Source: JAWLBY01 sp041687455 (GTDB lineage Bacteria > Pseudomonadota > Gammaproteobacteria > Xanthomonadales > Xanthomonadaceae). From it: a DNA stretch of 64,000 bases. Within the stretch, counting starts at the first letter, position 1; each line of letters begins with the position of its first letter. The DNA lies in assembly GCA_041687455.1 (NCBI GenBank), contig JAWLBY010000005.1:124001-188000 (forward strand), given 5' to 3'. The position numbers and the translations under genes were made by a program. The notes beneath the pieces were generated by a model that made no database searches, was not told where the DNA came from, and worked only from the letters and a program-made list of their open reading frames with translations. This document shows, in pieces, positions 15,265-24,368 of this stretch.

Positions 15265-17364
15265 TTACGCGTTCGCAGCCTCGTCGACTGCCTTGATCGA
15301 CAGGCGGATACGGCCCTGCTTGTCGACTTCGAGCACCTTGACGCGAACCACGTCGCCTTCCTTGAGCTTGTCGGAAACCTTTTCGACGCGCTCGTTGGAA
15401 ATCTGCGACACGTGGACGAGGCCGTCCTTGCCCGGAGCGATCGTCACGAACGCACCAAAATCCATCAGCTTGGCAACCTTGCCTTCGTAGATCCGGCCCG
15501 GCTCGATGTCCGAGGTGATCTGCTCGATCCGAGCCTTCGCGGCTTCGGCGGCGGCGCGGTTGACCGACGCAATGACGATCGTGCCGTCATCCTGGATGTC
15601 GATCTGGGTGCCGGTTTCCTTCGTGATTGCCTGGATCGTCGAACCGCCCTTGCCGATCACTTCGCGGATCTTGTCGGGATGGATCCGCATCGTCAGCAGG
15701 CGCGGCGCGTACTCGGACATCTCCTCGCGCGGCGCCGACAGACCCTTGGCCATCTCGCCGAGGATATGCAATCGACCCTGCTTCGCCTGGTTCAGCGCGA
15801 TACGCATGATCTCTTCGTTGATACCCTCGATCTTGATGTCCATCTGCAGCGCGGAAATGCCTTCCGAGCTACCGGCCACCTTGAAGTCCATGTCGCCGAG
15901 ATGATCCTCGTCACCGAGGATGTCCGACAGCACGGCGAAGTCGTCGCCTTCCTTGATCAGGCCCATCGCGATGCCGGCCACCGGCGCCTTGATCGGCACG
16001 CCGGCATCCATCAGCGCCAGCGACGAACCACAGACCGAAGCCATCGACGACGAACCGTTCGACTCGGTGATCTCCGACACGACGCGAACCGTGTACGGGA
16101 ACTCCTCCATCGACGGCATCACCGCCAGCACGCCGCGCTTGGCAAGTCGGCCGTGGCCGATCTCACGCCGCTTCGGACCGAGCATCGGACGGGTTTCGCC
16201 GGTGCAGTACGGCGGGAAGTTGTAGTGGAACAGGAAGTGTTCCTTGTACTCGCCACCGACCGCATCGATGATCTGGCCGTCGCGCGTGGTGCCGAGCGTG
16301 GTGGTGACGATCGCCTGCGTCTCGCCGCGGGTGAACAGCGACGAGCCGTGGGTACGCGGCATCACGCTGGTACGGACCGCGATTGGCCGGACGGTGGTCA
16401 GGTCGCGGCCGTCGACGCGGGTTTTCTCGGCCAGCACCATCGCACGCATCGTCTGGTACTCGAGTTCGCCGAACTCCCTCGACATCTGGCCCGGCGTCCA
16501 GCCGTTTGCTTCGGCCTGCGGCTTCAGCGACTCGACCACTTCCTTCTTCAGCGCCGAAATCGCATCGCGGCGATCCGGCTTGATCCGGATGCGGTAGGCA
16601 TCGGCCAGACGGTTGCCGATCGCGGCCTTCAGCGCGTCGATCAGCGCCGCCGGCGCCTCAGGAGCCTGCCACGGGAACGACTTGACGCCGGCTTCGGCAC
16701 ACAGCTCGCGGATCGCGTTGATGACGGCCTGGAACTGCTGGTGACCGAACATGACGGCACCGAGCATGACTTCCTCGGACAGCAGCTTGGCTTCCGATTC
16801 GACCATCAATACCGCCTTCTCGGTGCCGGCCACGACCAGCTCGAGCTGCGAGCCGGCGAGCTCCGACGCAGTCGGGTTCAGCACGTACTGGCCATCGATG
16901 TAACCGACCTTGGCCGCGCCGACCGGGCCCTTGAACGGAACGCCGGCGAGGCACAGCGCTGCCGATGCACCGATCAGCGCCGGAATGTCGCCATCGACTT
17001 CCGGATTCATCGACATCACGGTGGCGATGACCTGCACCTCGTGACGGAACTCTTCCGGGAACAGCGGACGGATCGGACGATCGATCAGTCGCGAGGTCAG
17101 CGTCTCCTTCTCGGTCAAGCGACCTTCGCGCTTGAAGAAGCCGCCAGGAATACGACCACCGGCATAGAACTTCTCCTGGTAGTCGACCGTCAGCGGGAAG
17201 AAGTCGGTGCCTTCCCGGACGGACTTGTTGGCCACCGCAGTGACCAGCACCACGGTGTCGGCCATCTTGACGACGACCGCACCGCTCGCCTGGCGGGCGA
17301 TTTCGCCCGTTTCCAGTGTGACCTGGTGATTACCGTACTGGAACGTCTTGGTTACTTTCGCCAC
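15265..17364 (-). CDS. pnp: Polyribonucleotide nucleotidyltransferase (PNPase)
   Basis: A 699-aa protein with two RNase PH domains (about 1-220 and 310-545), a KH domain (about 550-615, IREVIGKGGSTIQ) and an S1 domain (about 620-690, GRIYEGKVAKLMDFGAFV). The second core has the FFxHYNFPPYC-type stretch and GRREIGHGRLA. PNPase degrades RNA phosphorolytically as part of the degradosome. It is the last gene of the rimP-nusA-infB-rbfA-truB-rpsO-pnp operon and follows rpsO by 28 bp, as in Escherichia. Confidence 0.98.
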   Translation of the reverse strand: MAKVTKTFQYGNHQVTLETGEIARQASGAVVVKMADTVVLVTAVANKSVREGTDFFPLTVDYQEKFYAGGRIPGGFFKREGRLTEKETLTSRLIDRPIRPLFPEEFRHEVQVIATVMSMNPEVDGDIPALIGASAALCLAGVPFKGPVGAAKVGYIDGQYVLNPTASELAGSQLELVVAGTEKAVLMVESEAKLLSEEVMLGAVMFGHQQFQAVINAIRELCAEAGVKSFPWQAPEAPAALIDALKAAIGNRLADAYRIRIKPDRRDAISALKKEVVESLKPQAEANGWTPGQMSREFGELEYQTMRAMVLAEKTRVDGRDLTTVRPIAVRTSVMPRTHGSSLFTRGETQAIVTTTLGTTRDGQIIDAVGGEYKEHFLFHYNFPPYCTGETRPMLGPKRREIGHGRLAKRGVLAVMPSMEEFPYTVRVVSEITESNGSSSMASVCGSSLALMDAGVPIKAPVAGIAMGLIKEGDDFAVLSDILGDEDHLGDMDFKVAGSSEGISALQMDIKIEGINEEIMRIALNQAKQGRLHILGEMAKGLSAPREEMSEYAPRLLTMRIHPDKIREVIGKGGSTIQAITKETGTQIDIQDDGTIVIASVNRAAAEAAKARIEQITSDIEPGRIYEGKVAKLMDFGAFVTIAPGKDGLVHVSQISNERVEKVSDKLKEGDVVRVKVLEVDKQGRIRLSIKAVDEAANA

Positions 17365-17392
17365 GTTGCGCTGCCTTTAGCCAGTTGTTCGG

Positions 17393-17653
17393 TTAGCGAC
17401 GGATGCCGAGGCGCTCGATCAGCGTCTTGTAGCGATCTACGTCCTTGCCCTTCAGATAGCCGAGCAGGCGACGGCGCTGATTGACCAGCATCAGCAGGCC
17501 ACGGCGGGAGTGATGATCCTGCTTGTGCTTCTTGAAATGTTCGGTCAGTTGCTCGATGCGCGCCGAAAGCAGCGCGATCTGCACTTCCGGCGACCCGGTG
17601 TCGCTCGGGCCACGCTTGAAATCTTCGATGATCTTCTGGGTATCGATGGACAT
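17393..17653 (-). CDS. rpsO: 30S ribosomal protein S15
   Basis: An 86-aa protein starting SIDTQKIIEDFKRG, with GSPEVQIALLSARIEQLTEH and HSRRGLLMLVNQRRRLLGYL, all standard S15 segments that bind 16S rRNA helices 20-22. The roughly 100-nt leader between the putative promoter and the start is long enough for the S15 autoregulatory structure known in this operon, but I cannot identify the fold by eye. Followed by pnp. Confidence 0.98.
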   Translation of the reverse strand: MSIDTQKIIEDFKRGPSDTGSPEVQIALLSARIEQLTEHFKKHKQDHHSRRGLLMLVNQRRRLLGYLKGKDVDRYKTLIERLGIRR

Positions 17654-17755
17654 ATCAGCCTCGTTGATGCAAAGCCCGCAGGAACGGCACAGGAACGATC
17701 CCGCCGCACCGCGCGACCCGCCGGTCAGGGAAAATGCTTTGAGTAAAGCCTGTCA

Positions 17756-17785
17756 ATTGTAGCCCGTACAATCCGGTCGGCTCAA
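17756..17785 (-). promoter_or_regulatory. Putative sigma-70 promoter for rpsO-pnp
   Basis: On the minus strand, TTGAGC (17785-17780) and TACAAT (17761-17756) are separated by 18 bp and lie about 100 bp upstream of rpsO. An internal promoter here is known in Escherichia. Found by eye only. Confidence 0.5.
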
Positions 17786-17873
17786 CCGCGACCTTCGCAA
17801 ACATCAAAATTAGTCCGCCCGCCCTGAAGCGCGATCCGCTCTGGCCGGCTGAGCGCCCGCGGTTCCGGCGACC

Positions 17874-18782
17874 TCAACAGGCAGCCCAGCGGAACAGCCG
17901 TCGCGTGCTGAGTTCGCCGCCCGCGTCGACTGACACCAGCCCCAGCGCGCGCCCGTCCGGATCGATCGCGACGTAGTCGCCGAGCGCGGCGGCCACCGCG
18001 AACCGCTGACCCTGACCGAGCCGGCGCGCCTGCGGACCATCGAGTGGCAGCCGAGGCCAGTCGGACAGACCCGCCTCGAGCGGAAGCAGGCAGGCATCCC
18101 GCCCGGCCTCGTCCATTTCGACCAGCCGATCCAGGCTCACCATCGCCGGCGTACGAAACGGCTCGACCCACAGGCGCCGCAACTGCGCGACATGCGCGCC
18201 GCTGCCGAGCCGCTCGCCGAGATCGCGGACCAGGCTGCGGATGTAGGTCCCGGAGCCGCATTCGATTTCGAGCGACAACCGCTCCCCGGCGAGCTCGAGC
18301 AACGTGATCCGCCGGACCTCCACCTCGCGCTCGTCGACCGTGACCGATTCACCGCGACGCGCCTTCGCATACAGCGGCTCGCCATCGCGCTTCAGTGCCG
18401 AATAGGCCGGGGGACGCTGACGGATCCGGCCAATGAATCGAGCAAGCTCGGCCTCGACCGTCACGCGATCGAGCGCCGGCACCGGTCGCTGCTGCAGCGG
18501 CCGGCCGTCGGCGTCATCGGTATCGGTCGTGACACCGAGCACCGCCTCGGTCCGGTACGCCTTGTGCGCACCGAGCAGAAGACCGGCGATCTTGGTCGCC
18601 TCGCCGAAGCACAGTGGCAGCAGGCCGGTCGCCAGCGGGTCGAGACTGCCGGTGTGACCGCCCTTCTCGGCCCGCAGCAGGTGGCGGACACGCTGCAGTG
18701 CCTGGTTCGAGCTGAGCCCGGCCGGCTTGTCCAGCAGCAGGATGCCATCCAGTGGACGGAAGCGTGTTTTCGGTTTCTGCAT
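17874..18782 (-). CDS. truB: tRNA pseudouridine-55 synthase TruB
   Basis: A 302-aa pseudouridine synthase. It has the catalytic Asp in GGHTGSLDPLATGLLP (residues 36-51) and the Tyr motif GTYIRSLVRDLGE. The C-terminal PUA-like domain (about 245-302) has FAVAAALGDYVAIDPDGRALG. It makes the conserved pseudouridine of the T arm in tRNAs. Operon position between rbfA and rpsO is conserved. The 220 bp before rpsO hold the rpsO promoter. Confidence 0.97.
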   Translation of the reverse strand: MQKPKTRFRPLDGILLLDKPAGLSSNQALQRVRHLLRAEKGGHTGSLDPLATGLLPLCFGEATKIAGLLLGAHKAYRTEAVLGVTTDTDDADGRPLQQRPVPALDRVTVEAELARFIGRIRQRPPAYSALKRDGEPLYAKARRGESVTVDEREVEVRRITLLELAGERLSLEIECGSGTYIRSLVRDLGERLGSGAHVAQLRRLWVEPFRTPAMVSLDRLVEMDEAGRDACLLPLEAGLSDWPRLPLDGPQARRLGQGQRFAVAAALGDYVAIDPDGRALGLVSVDAGGELSTRRLFRWAAC

Positions 18783-18868
18783 CGGAAGAAGACTCGGGCG
18801 CGCGCGGTGCGCTCGGCCGCGCCGCGCGGCGGCGGATGGCGTGAGCGCGACCCCGTCGCGCGCCGACC

Positions 18869-19231
18869 TCAGTGCTCGTCGCTCGGTCGTGCCGGGCCGC
18901 GCAGCAGCGAATCGATTCGCTCGCCGCGATCGACCGAGTCGTCATAGCGGAAATGCAGTTCCGGCACATGCCGCATGCGCAGTGCGCGGCCGAGCTGGAA
19001 ACGCAGCTCCGGCGCCAGTTCGTTCAGCGCCGCGACCACTTCCGCCGCGGTCTCGCTCAGCAACGCGGTGACGAACACCTTGGCGTGCGCGAGATCACGG
19101 GTGACTTCGACGTCGGACACCGACACCGACGGCAGTCCATGCTCGCGCACGGCACCATGGACCAGCGTGCCGAGATCTCGGCGCAGTTGCGCCGAGATCC
19201 GGTCGGTCCGATTGAAGGATTTCTGTGCCAT
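18869..19231 (-). CDS. rbfA: Ribosome-binding factor A
   Basis: A 120-aa KH-like protein. It has FNRTDRISAQLRRDLGTLVH at the N-terminus, VSDVEVTRDLAHAKVFVT in the middle and LRMRHVPELHFRYDDSVDRG near the C-terminus, all diagnostic for RbfA, which matures the 16S rRNA 5' end in the 30S subunit. The start at 19231 gives the usual AQKSFNR N-terminus. It follows infB by 22 bp. Confidence 0.97.
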   Translation of the reverse strand: MAQKSFNRTDRISAQLRRDLGTLVHGAVREHGLPSVSVSDVEVTRDLAHAKVFVTALLSETAAEVVAALNELAPELRFQLGRALRMRHVPELHFRYDDSVDRGERIDSLLRGPARPSDEH

Positions 19232-19253
19232 CAGGCAATGCTCGGTCAGCGGA

Positions 19254-21800
19254 TCACAGCGTGCGCTGAACCTCGATGCGCTCGTAGCACTCGATCTGAT
19301 CACCCGGCTTGACGTCGTTGTACTGCTTGACGGCGATGCCGCACTCGGTGCCCATCCTCACCTCGTCGACGATTTCCTTGAAGCGCCGCAGCGACTCGAG
19401 TTCGCCCTGGAAGATCACCGTGTTGTTGCGCAGCACGCGGATCGGCTTGTTCCGCCGGACCACGCCCTCGACGACCATCGAGCCGGCCACCGCACCGAAC
19501 TTCGAGCTGCGGAAAACCTCGCGGACCTCGGCGGTGCCGATGATCTCCTCGCGCACCTCGACGCCGAGCAGGCCCGAGGCGACCTGCTTCACCTGGTCGA
19601 TCACGTCGTAGATGATCGAGAAGTAGCGCAGGTCGACGCCGTTCGACTCGATCACGCGGCGAGCCGACGCGTCGGCGCGGACGTTGAAGCCGATCACCAC
19701 CGCCTTCGACGCGGCGGCGAGCGTCGCATCGGACTCGGTGATGCCGCCGACACCGGACGCGATCACGTTGATCTTGATCAGGTCGTTCGACAGGCTGGTC
19801 AGCGAATCGCGCAGCGCCTCGACCGAACCCTGCACGTCGGCCTTGACCACCAGGTTCAGCACCTGCTGCTCTTCGCCCTGGCCCATCTGGGCCATGATGT
19901 CTTCCATCCGGTTGCCGGCCTGCTTGACCAGGCGGGTCTCGCGGCGTTTCGCTTCGCGCTGCTGCGCGACGTCCTTGGCCAGCCGCTCGTCCTCGACGAC
20001 CACGAAGTCGTCGCCGGCGTCCGGCACGCCGGACAGGCCGAGCACCTGCACCGGGATCGACGGGCCGGCCTCGTCGGCCTGCCTGCCGTTCTCGTCGAAC
20101 AGCGCACGCACGCGACCGTACTGCGTACCGCAGACCAGGAAATCGCCCTTCTTCAGCGTGCCTTCCTGCACCAGCACTGTCGCGACCGGACCGCGGCCCT
20201 TGTCGAGCATCGACTCGACGACGACACCCTGCGCGCGGCCGTCGGCCACCGCCTTGAGTTCCATCACCTCGGCCTGGATCGAGATTGCATCGAGCAGCGC
20301 GTCGATGCCATCGCCGGTCTTGGCCGACACCGGCACGAACTGGGTGTCGCCACCCCACTCTTCCGGCACCACCTCATGCTGCACGAGGCCCTGCTTGACG
20401 TGGTCCGGATTGGCGTCGGACTTGTCCATCTTGTTGACCGCGACGATCAGCGGAACGTTGGCGGCACGCGCGTGCTGAACCGCCTCGACCGTCTGCGGCA
20501 TCACGCCGTCGTCTGCCGCGACCACCAGAACGACGATGTCGGTCAGCTTGGCGCCACGGGCGCGCATCGACGTGAAAGCCGCATGGCCCGGCGTATCGAG
20601 GAAGCTGATCACGCCGCGCCCGGTTTCGACGTGATACGCGCCGATGTGCTGGGTGATGCCACCGGCCTCACCCGACGCGACCTTGGTGCGCCGGATGTAG
20701 TCGAGCAGCGAAGTCTTGCCGTGGTCGACATGACCCATGATCGTGACCACCGGCGGCCGCGTGATGCGCTCGCCCTGCAGCTCGGTGTGGGCGATCAGCG
20801 CCTCCTCGGCGTCCTTCTCGCTCGCACGCACGGCGCGATGGCCGAGCTCCTCGGCCACCAGCACCGCGGTGTCGTGATCGATCGATTGGTTGATGGTCGC
20901 CATGACGCCCATCTTGAACAGCGCCTTGACGACGTCCGCGCCCTTCATCGCCATTTTCTGCGCCAGATCGGACACGACGATCGAATCGCCGACCGCGACC
21001 TCCCGCGATACCGGCGCCGCCGGCCGCGAGAACGCGTGCTGCCCACCACCGATCCGCGACTGGTCGCGCCCCGGCTTGGTCCGCCGCTTCGATGCCGCCG
21101 CTCCGCGACGCGCGCTGGCCGACTTCGACAGGTGCAGTTCGTTGCGGCCGAACCGGCTGCTGGAGTCATCCTGCGCTGCCGGCGCCGGCTTGGCCGGCTT
21201 GTGGTGACGCTCACGAACGCGCTGCGCTTCGGCAGCGCGAGCCTGGGCCGCCTCCGTCTCGCGCCGTGCTTCTTCCTCGGCGCGCCGGGCGGCCTCCTCG
21301 GCCTCGCGCTGCTCGCGCGCCAGCCGTTCGGCTTCCTCGGCCTCGCGCCGCTTGGCTTCTTCTTCCTCGCGGCGCCGATCGGCCTCGCGACGGGCGACGT
21401 CCTCGGCATCCTGGCGCAATCGCGAGTCGGCCAGCAGGCGCGCGGCTTCCTCCCGCTCCTTCTTCTGGACGTCCTGCTCCTCGACCAGCTCGCGCTTGAC
21501 GTAGGTGCGCTTCTGCCGCACCTCGACCGCGACCGTGGTCTTGCTCTTGCCGGCAGCGACGGTGATTTCCTGAACCTTGCGGCGCTTCAGCGTGATCTGC
21601 TTCGGCGCTGCCTCCTCGACTGCCTTCTCGGTCTTGCCGTGGGTGCGGCGCAGGAACCCGAGCAGCTTCATCTTTTCGGTCGGCGTCACCACCTGGTCCG
21701 CGCTCTCGAAGCTCATGCCGGCGTCCGCCAACTGCTCGAGCAGCTTCTCGACCGGGGTGCCGACCAACTTCGCTAGCGTTCGTACCGTGACTTCGGACAT
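19254..21800 (-). CDS. infB: Translation initiation factor IF-2
   Basis: An 848-aa GTPase. The IF2_N domain is at 1-50 (VRTLAKLVGTPVEKLLEQLADAG). A long charged Glu/Arg/Ala coiled linker (about 95-200) is followed by a second IF2_N-like segment (about 270-320). The G domain has G1 GHVDHGKTSLL, DTPGH and NKMD. The C-terminal domains II-IV bind fMet-tRNA. The linker is highly acidic/basic repetitive and differs in length between species. Initiator tRNA is encoded at the head of the same operon. Confidence 0.98.
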   Translation of the reverse strand: MSEVTVRTLAKLVGTPVEKLLEQLADAGMSFESADQVVTPTEKMKLLGFLRRTHGKTEKAVEEAAPKQITLKRRKVQEITVAAGKSKTTVAVEVRQKRTYVKRELVEEQDVQKKEREEAARLLADSRLRQDAEDVARREADRRREEEEAKRREAEEAERLAREQREAEEAARRAEEEARRETEAAQARAAEAQRVRERHHKPAKPAPAAQDDSSSRFGRNELHLSKSASARRGAAASKRRTKPGRDQSRIGGGQHAFSRPAAPVSREVAVGDSIVVSDLAQKMAMKGADVVKALFKMGVMATINQSIDHDTAVLVAEELGHRAVRASEKDAEEALIAHTELQGERITRPPVVTIMGHVDHGKTSLLDYIRRTKVASGEAGGITQHIGAYHVETGRGVISFLDTPGHAAFTSMRARGAKLTDIVVLVVAADDGVMPQTVEAVQHARAANVPLIVAVNKMDKSDANPDHVKQGLVQHEVVPEEWGGDTQFVPVSAKTGDGIDALLDAISIQAEVMELKAVADGRAQGVVVESMLDKGRGPVATVLVQEGTLKKGDFLVCGTQYGRVRALFDENGRQADEAGPSIPVQVLGLSGVPDAGDDFVVVEDERLAKDVAQQREAKRRETRLVKQAGNRMEDIMAQMGQGEEQQVLNLVVKADVQGSVEALRDSLTSLSNDLIKINVIASGVGGITESDATLAAASKAVVIGFNVRADASARRVIESNGVDLRYFSIIYDVIDQVKQVASGLLGVEVREEIIGTAEVREVFRSSKFGAVAGSMVVEGVVRRNKPIRVLRNNTVIFQGELESLRRFKEIVDEVRMGTECGIAVKQYNDVKPGDQIECYERIEVQRTL

Positions 21801-21954
21801 GTGACTTCCTGTACTTCGTGGCGCGACCCGCGCCCGAGAAACTGACGGATTTTATCAGCGGCGACGACGGGTCGCGCGCCGGGCGGCCAGCGGGCCGCCA
21901 TGGAACCGGTTCCTGCGCGGGCGACGGGCCGTACGACCCGATCGCCCGGTCCCG

Positions 21955-23460
21955 CTAGCGTCCCGCTTCCAGCCGGGCGATCTCGTCGGCCCGCGCTGCC
22001 AGGATCAGTGCCGCCGCCCTCTCTTCGTCGAGCCCTTCGATGTCGGCGATCTCGTCGGTGGCAAGCTCGGCGAGATCTTCGCGGGTGCGGATGCCGCGCG
22101 ACGCCAGCGCGTAGGCGACCGATTCATCCATTCCGGCCAACGACAGCAGGTCGTCTTCCGGCTTGTGCTCCTCGATCTCTTCCTCGACCGCCAGCGCTTC
22201 GTTGAGCAGCGCATCGCGGGCGCGGGCGCGCAGTTCCTCGACGATGTCCTCGTCGAAACCTTCGATCGCGAGCAGCTCGGCAGCCGGCACGTAAGCGATT
22301 TCCTCGACCGTGCTGAAGCCCTCCGCGACCAGGATGCCGGCGATTTCCTCGTCGACCTCGAGCTTGTCCTGGAACAGTACGCGCGCGGCGGCCTGCTCGG
22401 CCTCGCTCTTCGCAGCCACCTGGTCCTGGGTCATCACGTTCAATTGCCAGCCGGTCAGCTTGCTCGCCAGCCGGACGTTCTGGCCGCCCTTGCCGATCGC
22501 CTGCGCAAGCCGGTCCTCGGCAACCGCGATGTCCATCGAGTGGCGCTCTTCGTCGACGATGATCGACTGCACTTCGGCCGGCGCCATCGCGTTGATGACG
22601 AACTGGGCCGGATTGTCGCTCCACAGGATGATGTCGATGCGTTCGCCGTTGAGCTCGTTCGACACCGCCTGCACGCGCGAACCGCGCATGCCGATGCAGG
22701 CGCCGATCGGATCCGTGCGGGTGTCGTGCGCCTGCACGGCGATCTTGGCGCGATCGCCCGGATCACGCGCAGCGGCCTTGATCTCGACCAGCCCCTGGCC
22801 GACTTCCGGCACCTCGAGCTTGAACAGCTCCATCATGAATTCGGGCGCGGTGCGCGACATGAACAACTGCGGGCCGCGCGTTTCCGAACGCACGTCGTAC
22901 AGATAGCCACGCACACGATCGCCCGGACGCATGACATCGCGCGGGATTGCCTTGTCCTTCGGAATGAAGGCCTCGGCGTTGCCGCCGAGATCGACATAGA
23001 TGTTGCCGCGCTCGACGCGCTTGACGATGCCGGTGATCAGCTCGCCGACGCGATCGCGGTAGGCCTCGACGACCTGCGCCCGCTCAGCCTCGCGCACCCG
23101 CTGCACGATGACCTGCTTGGCGGCCTGCGCGGCAATGCGACCGAACTCGGCGTTCTCGACCTTTTCCTCGATGAAGTCGCCGACCTGCGCATCGGCCTTC
23201 TCATCGACGGCGTCCATCAGGCGGATCTGTCGATCCGGCGACTCCATCACGACGTCATCGGCGACCACTTCCCAGCGCCGGAAGGTCTCGTAGCTGCCGT
23301 CCTTCGAATTGATCGAGACGCGCATCAGCACGTCCTCTTCGGGATAGCGCTTGCGTGCCGCCGACGCCAGAGCGGCCTCCATCGCCTCGATGATGACATT
23401 GCGCGCGACGCCCTTCTCGTTGGCAACCGCCTCGACCACCATCAACAGTTCTTTGCTCAT
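21955..23460 (-). CDS. nusA: Transcription termination/antitermination factor NusA
   Basis: A 501-aa protein. The N-terminal polymerase-binding domain (1-130) opens KELLMVVEAVANEKGV. An S1 domain follows (about 135-200, ITGIVKRVERGNIYVDLG), then KH1/KH2 (about 230-345, with GACIGMRGSRVQAV and AIGKGGQNVRLAS). Two acidic C-terminal helix-hairpin-helix repeats (about 365-420 and 440-495) are present, as in gammaproteobacteria. NusA modulates pausing and termination and is known to influence its own operon. Lies between rimP and infB. Confidence 0.98.
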   Translation of the reverse strand: MSKELLMVVEAVANEKGVARNVIIEAMEAALASAARKRYPEEDVLMRVSINSKDGSYETFRRWEVVADDVVMESPDRQIRLMDAVDEKADAQVGDFIEEKVENAEFGRIAAQAAKQVIVQRVREAERAQVVEAYRDRVGELITGIVKRVERGNIYVDLGGNAEAFIPKDKAIPRDVMRPGDRVRGYLYDVRSETRGPQLFMSRTAPEFMMELFKLEVPEVGQGLVEIKAAARDPGDRAKIAVQAHDTRTDPIGACIGMRGSRVQAVSNELNGERIDIILWSDNPAQFVINAMAPAEVQSIIVDEERHSMDIAVAEDRLAQAIGKGGQNVRLASKLTGWQLNVMTQDQVAAKSEAEQAAARVLFQDKLEVDEEIAGILVAEGFSTVEEIAYVPAAELLAIEGFDEDIVEELRARARDALLNEALAVEEEIEEHKPEDDLLSLAGMDESVAYALASRGIRTREDLAELATDEIADIEGLDEERAAALILAARADEIARLEAGR

Positions 23461-23513
23461 ATGATCACTCCGCAGGCCGCTTGCGCCCGCCTGTAGTCGA
23501 TGCGAACGGCTGT

Positions 23514-24047
23514 TCAGGCCGCTCCGGAATTGTTCGGTTTGCGACGCGCTCCGCCCGGCCGCCGCGTCGGTTTGCCCGCCGGCTCGAGTGCCGGTGCCAG
23601 CTTCGCCTTCTGGATATTGACGTGCGGCACAGTGATCGCGTCGCCATCGACCAGCACGACCACATCGTCGCCGACCACACGTTCGATCCGACCCTGCAGG
23701 CGCCGCCGCCCTTCGAGCGGCAGACCGAGCGTGATCCTGACCGGCTCACCGATGAACCGGGCGAACTGCTCCGGGGAAAACAGCGGCCGCTCGAGGCCAG
23801 GCGACGAAACTTCCAGCGTGTAGGCTCCCGGAATCGGATCCTCGACGTCGAGCAGCGCGCTGATCTCTCGACTGACCGCTTCGCAATCGTCGAGCGTCAC
23901 CGGCCGCTCGCCGGCATCGATGTAGATCCGCAGCAACGAACTGCCGTGCCCGGGCGCGTACTCGATGCCCCACAGCGACACGCCGATACCGAGCGCATCG
24001 ATCGCCGGCGTCAGCAGGTCCTGGAGTTGGTCGTTCGCCGTTGTCAT
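23514..24047 (-). CDS. rimP: Ribosome maturation factor RimP
   Basis: A 177-aa protein. It has an N-terminal alpha/beta domain (LLTPAIDALGIGVSLWGIEY ... LRIYIDAGE), the conserved CEAVSREISALLDVEDPIPG and YTLEVSSPGLERPLF, and an Sm-like C-terminal domain. It ends in a basic tail (TRRPGGARRKPN). RimP assists 30S assembly. The start lies only about 20 bp after a poly-T hairpin (24067-24094), so expression must depend on read-through from the tRNA-fMet promoter or on a promoter overlapping the hairpin. Confidence 0.96.
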   Translation of the reverse strand: MTTANDQLQDLLTPAIDALGIGVSLWGIEYAPGHGSSLLRIYIDAGERPVTLDDCEAVSREISALLDVEDPIPGAYTLEVSSPGLERPLFSPEQFARFIGEPVRITLGLPLEGRRRLQGRIERVVGDDVVVLVDGDAITVPHVNIQKAKLAPALEPAGKPTRRPGGARRKPNNSGAA

Positions 24048-24066
24048 TGCGCCGGCCTTCGTCCGG

Positions 24067-24094
24067 ATAAAAAGAAAGGGGCACGAGGCCCCTT
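24067..24094 (-). terminator. Intrinsic terminator/attenuator in the leader just before rimP
   Basis: On the minus strand AAGGGGC (24094-24088) pairs with GCCCCTT (24082-24076) around a 5-nt loop and runs straight into TCTTTTTAT (24075-24067), a textbook intrinsic terminator. It is 20 bp upstream of the rimP start codon and downstream of tRNA-fMet, the place where Escherichia also has terminators controlling the nusA operon. Confidence 0.82.
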
Positions 24095-24141
24095 CGATGC
24101 ACTTCCTGATCAGACCTGGTCCATTGGCCAGGCCCTGAAAG

Positions 24142-24170
24142 CGAAAGAGCCTCTTGAAGAGGCTCTTTCG
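24142..24170 (-). terminator. Strong hairpin immediately downstream of tRNA-fMet
   Basis: An almost perfect palindrome with a 13-bp stem (24142-24154 pairing with 24158-24170) starts 11 bp past the 3' end of the tRNA gene. The tail on the minus strand is only weakly T-rich. It may act as a processing signal or first terminator, in tandem with the hairpin at 24067-24094. Confidence 0.65.
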
Positions 24171-24180
24171 TCACCGAAGC

Positions 24181-24257
24181 TGGTAGCGGGGGCAGGATTT
24201 GAACCTGCGACCTTCGGGTTATGAGCCCGACGAGCTGCCAGACTGCTCCACCCCGCA
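24181..24257 (-). tRNA. metY: Initiator tRNA-fMet (CAT), 77 nt, CCA encoded
   Basis: A full cloverleaf with anticodon CAT in TCGGG-CTCATAA-CCCGA. The three consecutive G-C pairs of the anticodon stem, the A11-T24 pair and the unpaired 1-72 position identify it as the initiator rather than elongator tRNA. Position 1 is T and position 72 is T, instead of the usual C1-A72. CCA is encoded at 24183-24181. It is the first gene of the rimP-nusA-infB operon, as metY is in Escherichia. Confidence 0.96.
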
Positions 24258-24271
24258 GCAGTGAGTCGCAA

Positions 24272-24300
24272 AGTATAAGGATCGAACCGCTCGACCGCAA
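24272..24300 (-). promoter_or_regulatory. Sigma-70 promoter of tRNA-fMet and the rimP-nusA-infB operon
   Basis: On the minus strand, TTGCGG (24300-24295) and TATACT (24277-24272) are separated by exactly 17 bp and lie 14 bp upstream of the mature tRNA 5' end. It sits in the spacer after nuoN, so the tRNA operon starts independently of nuo. Confidence 0.75.
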
Positions 24301-24368
24301 GCCTTTGTTTGCATCTTGTTCATCGCCACACCGCCGGCATCGATCCGAGCGAACGCGACAGCCACGCG

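Noticed and set aside
15112..17484. A 790-codon plus-strand frame opposite pnp
   Set aside because: Antisense shadow of pnp and rpsO; composition (Asp/His/Arg-rich) is typical of such shadows, and pnp is unmistakable.
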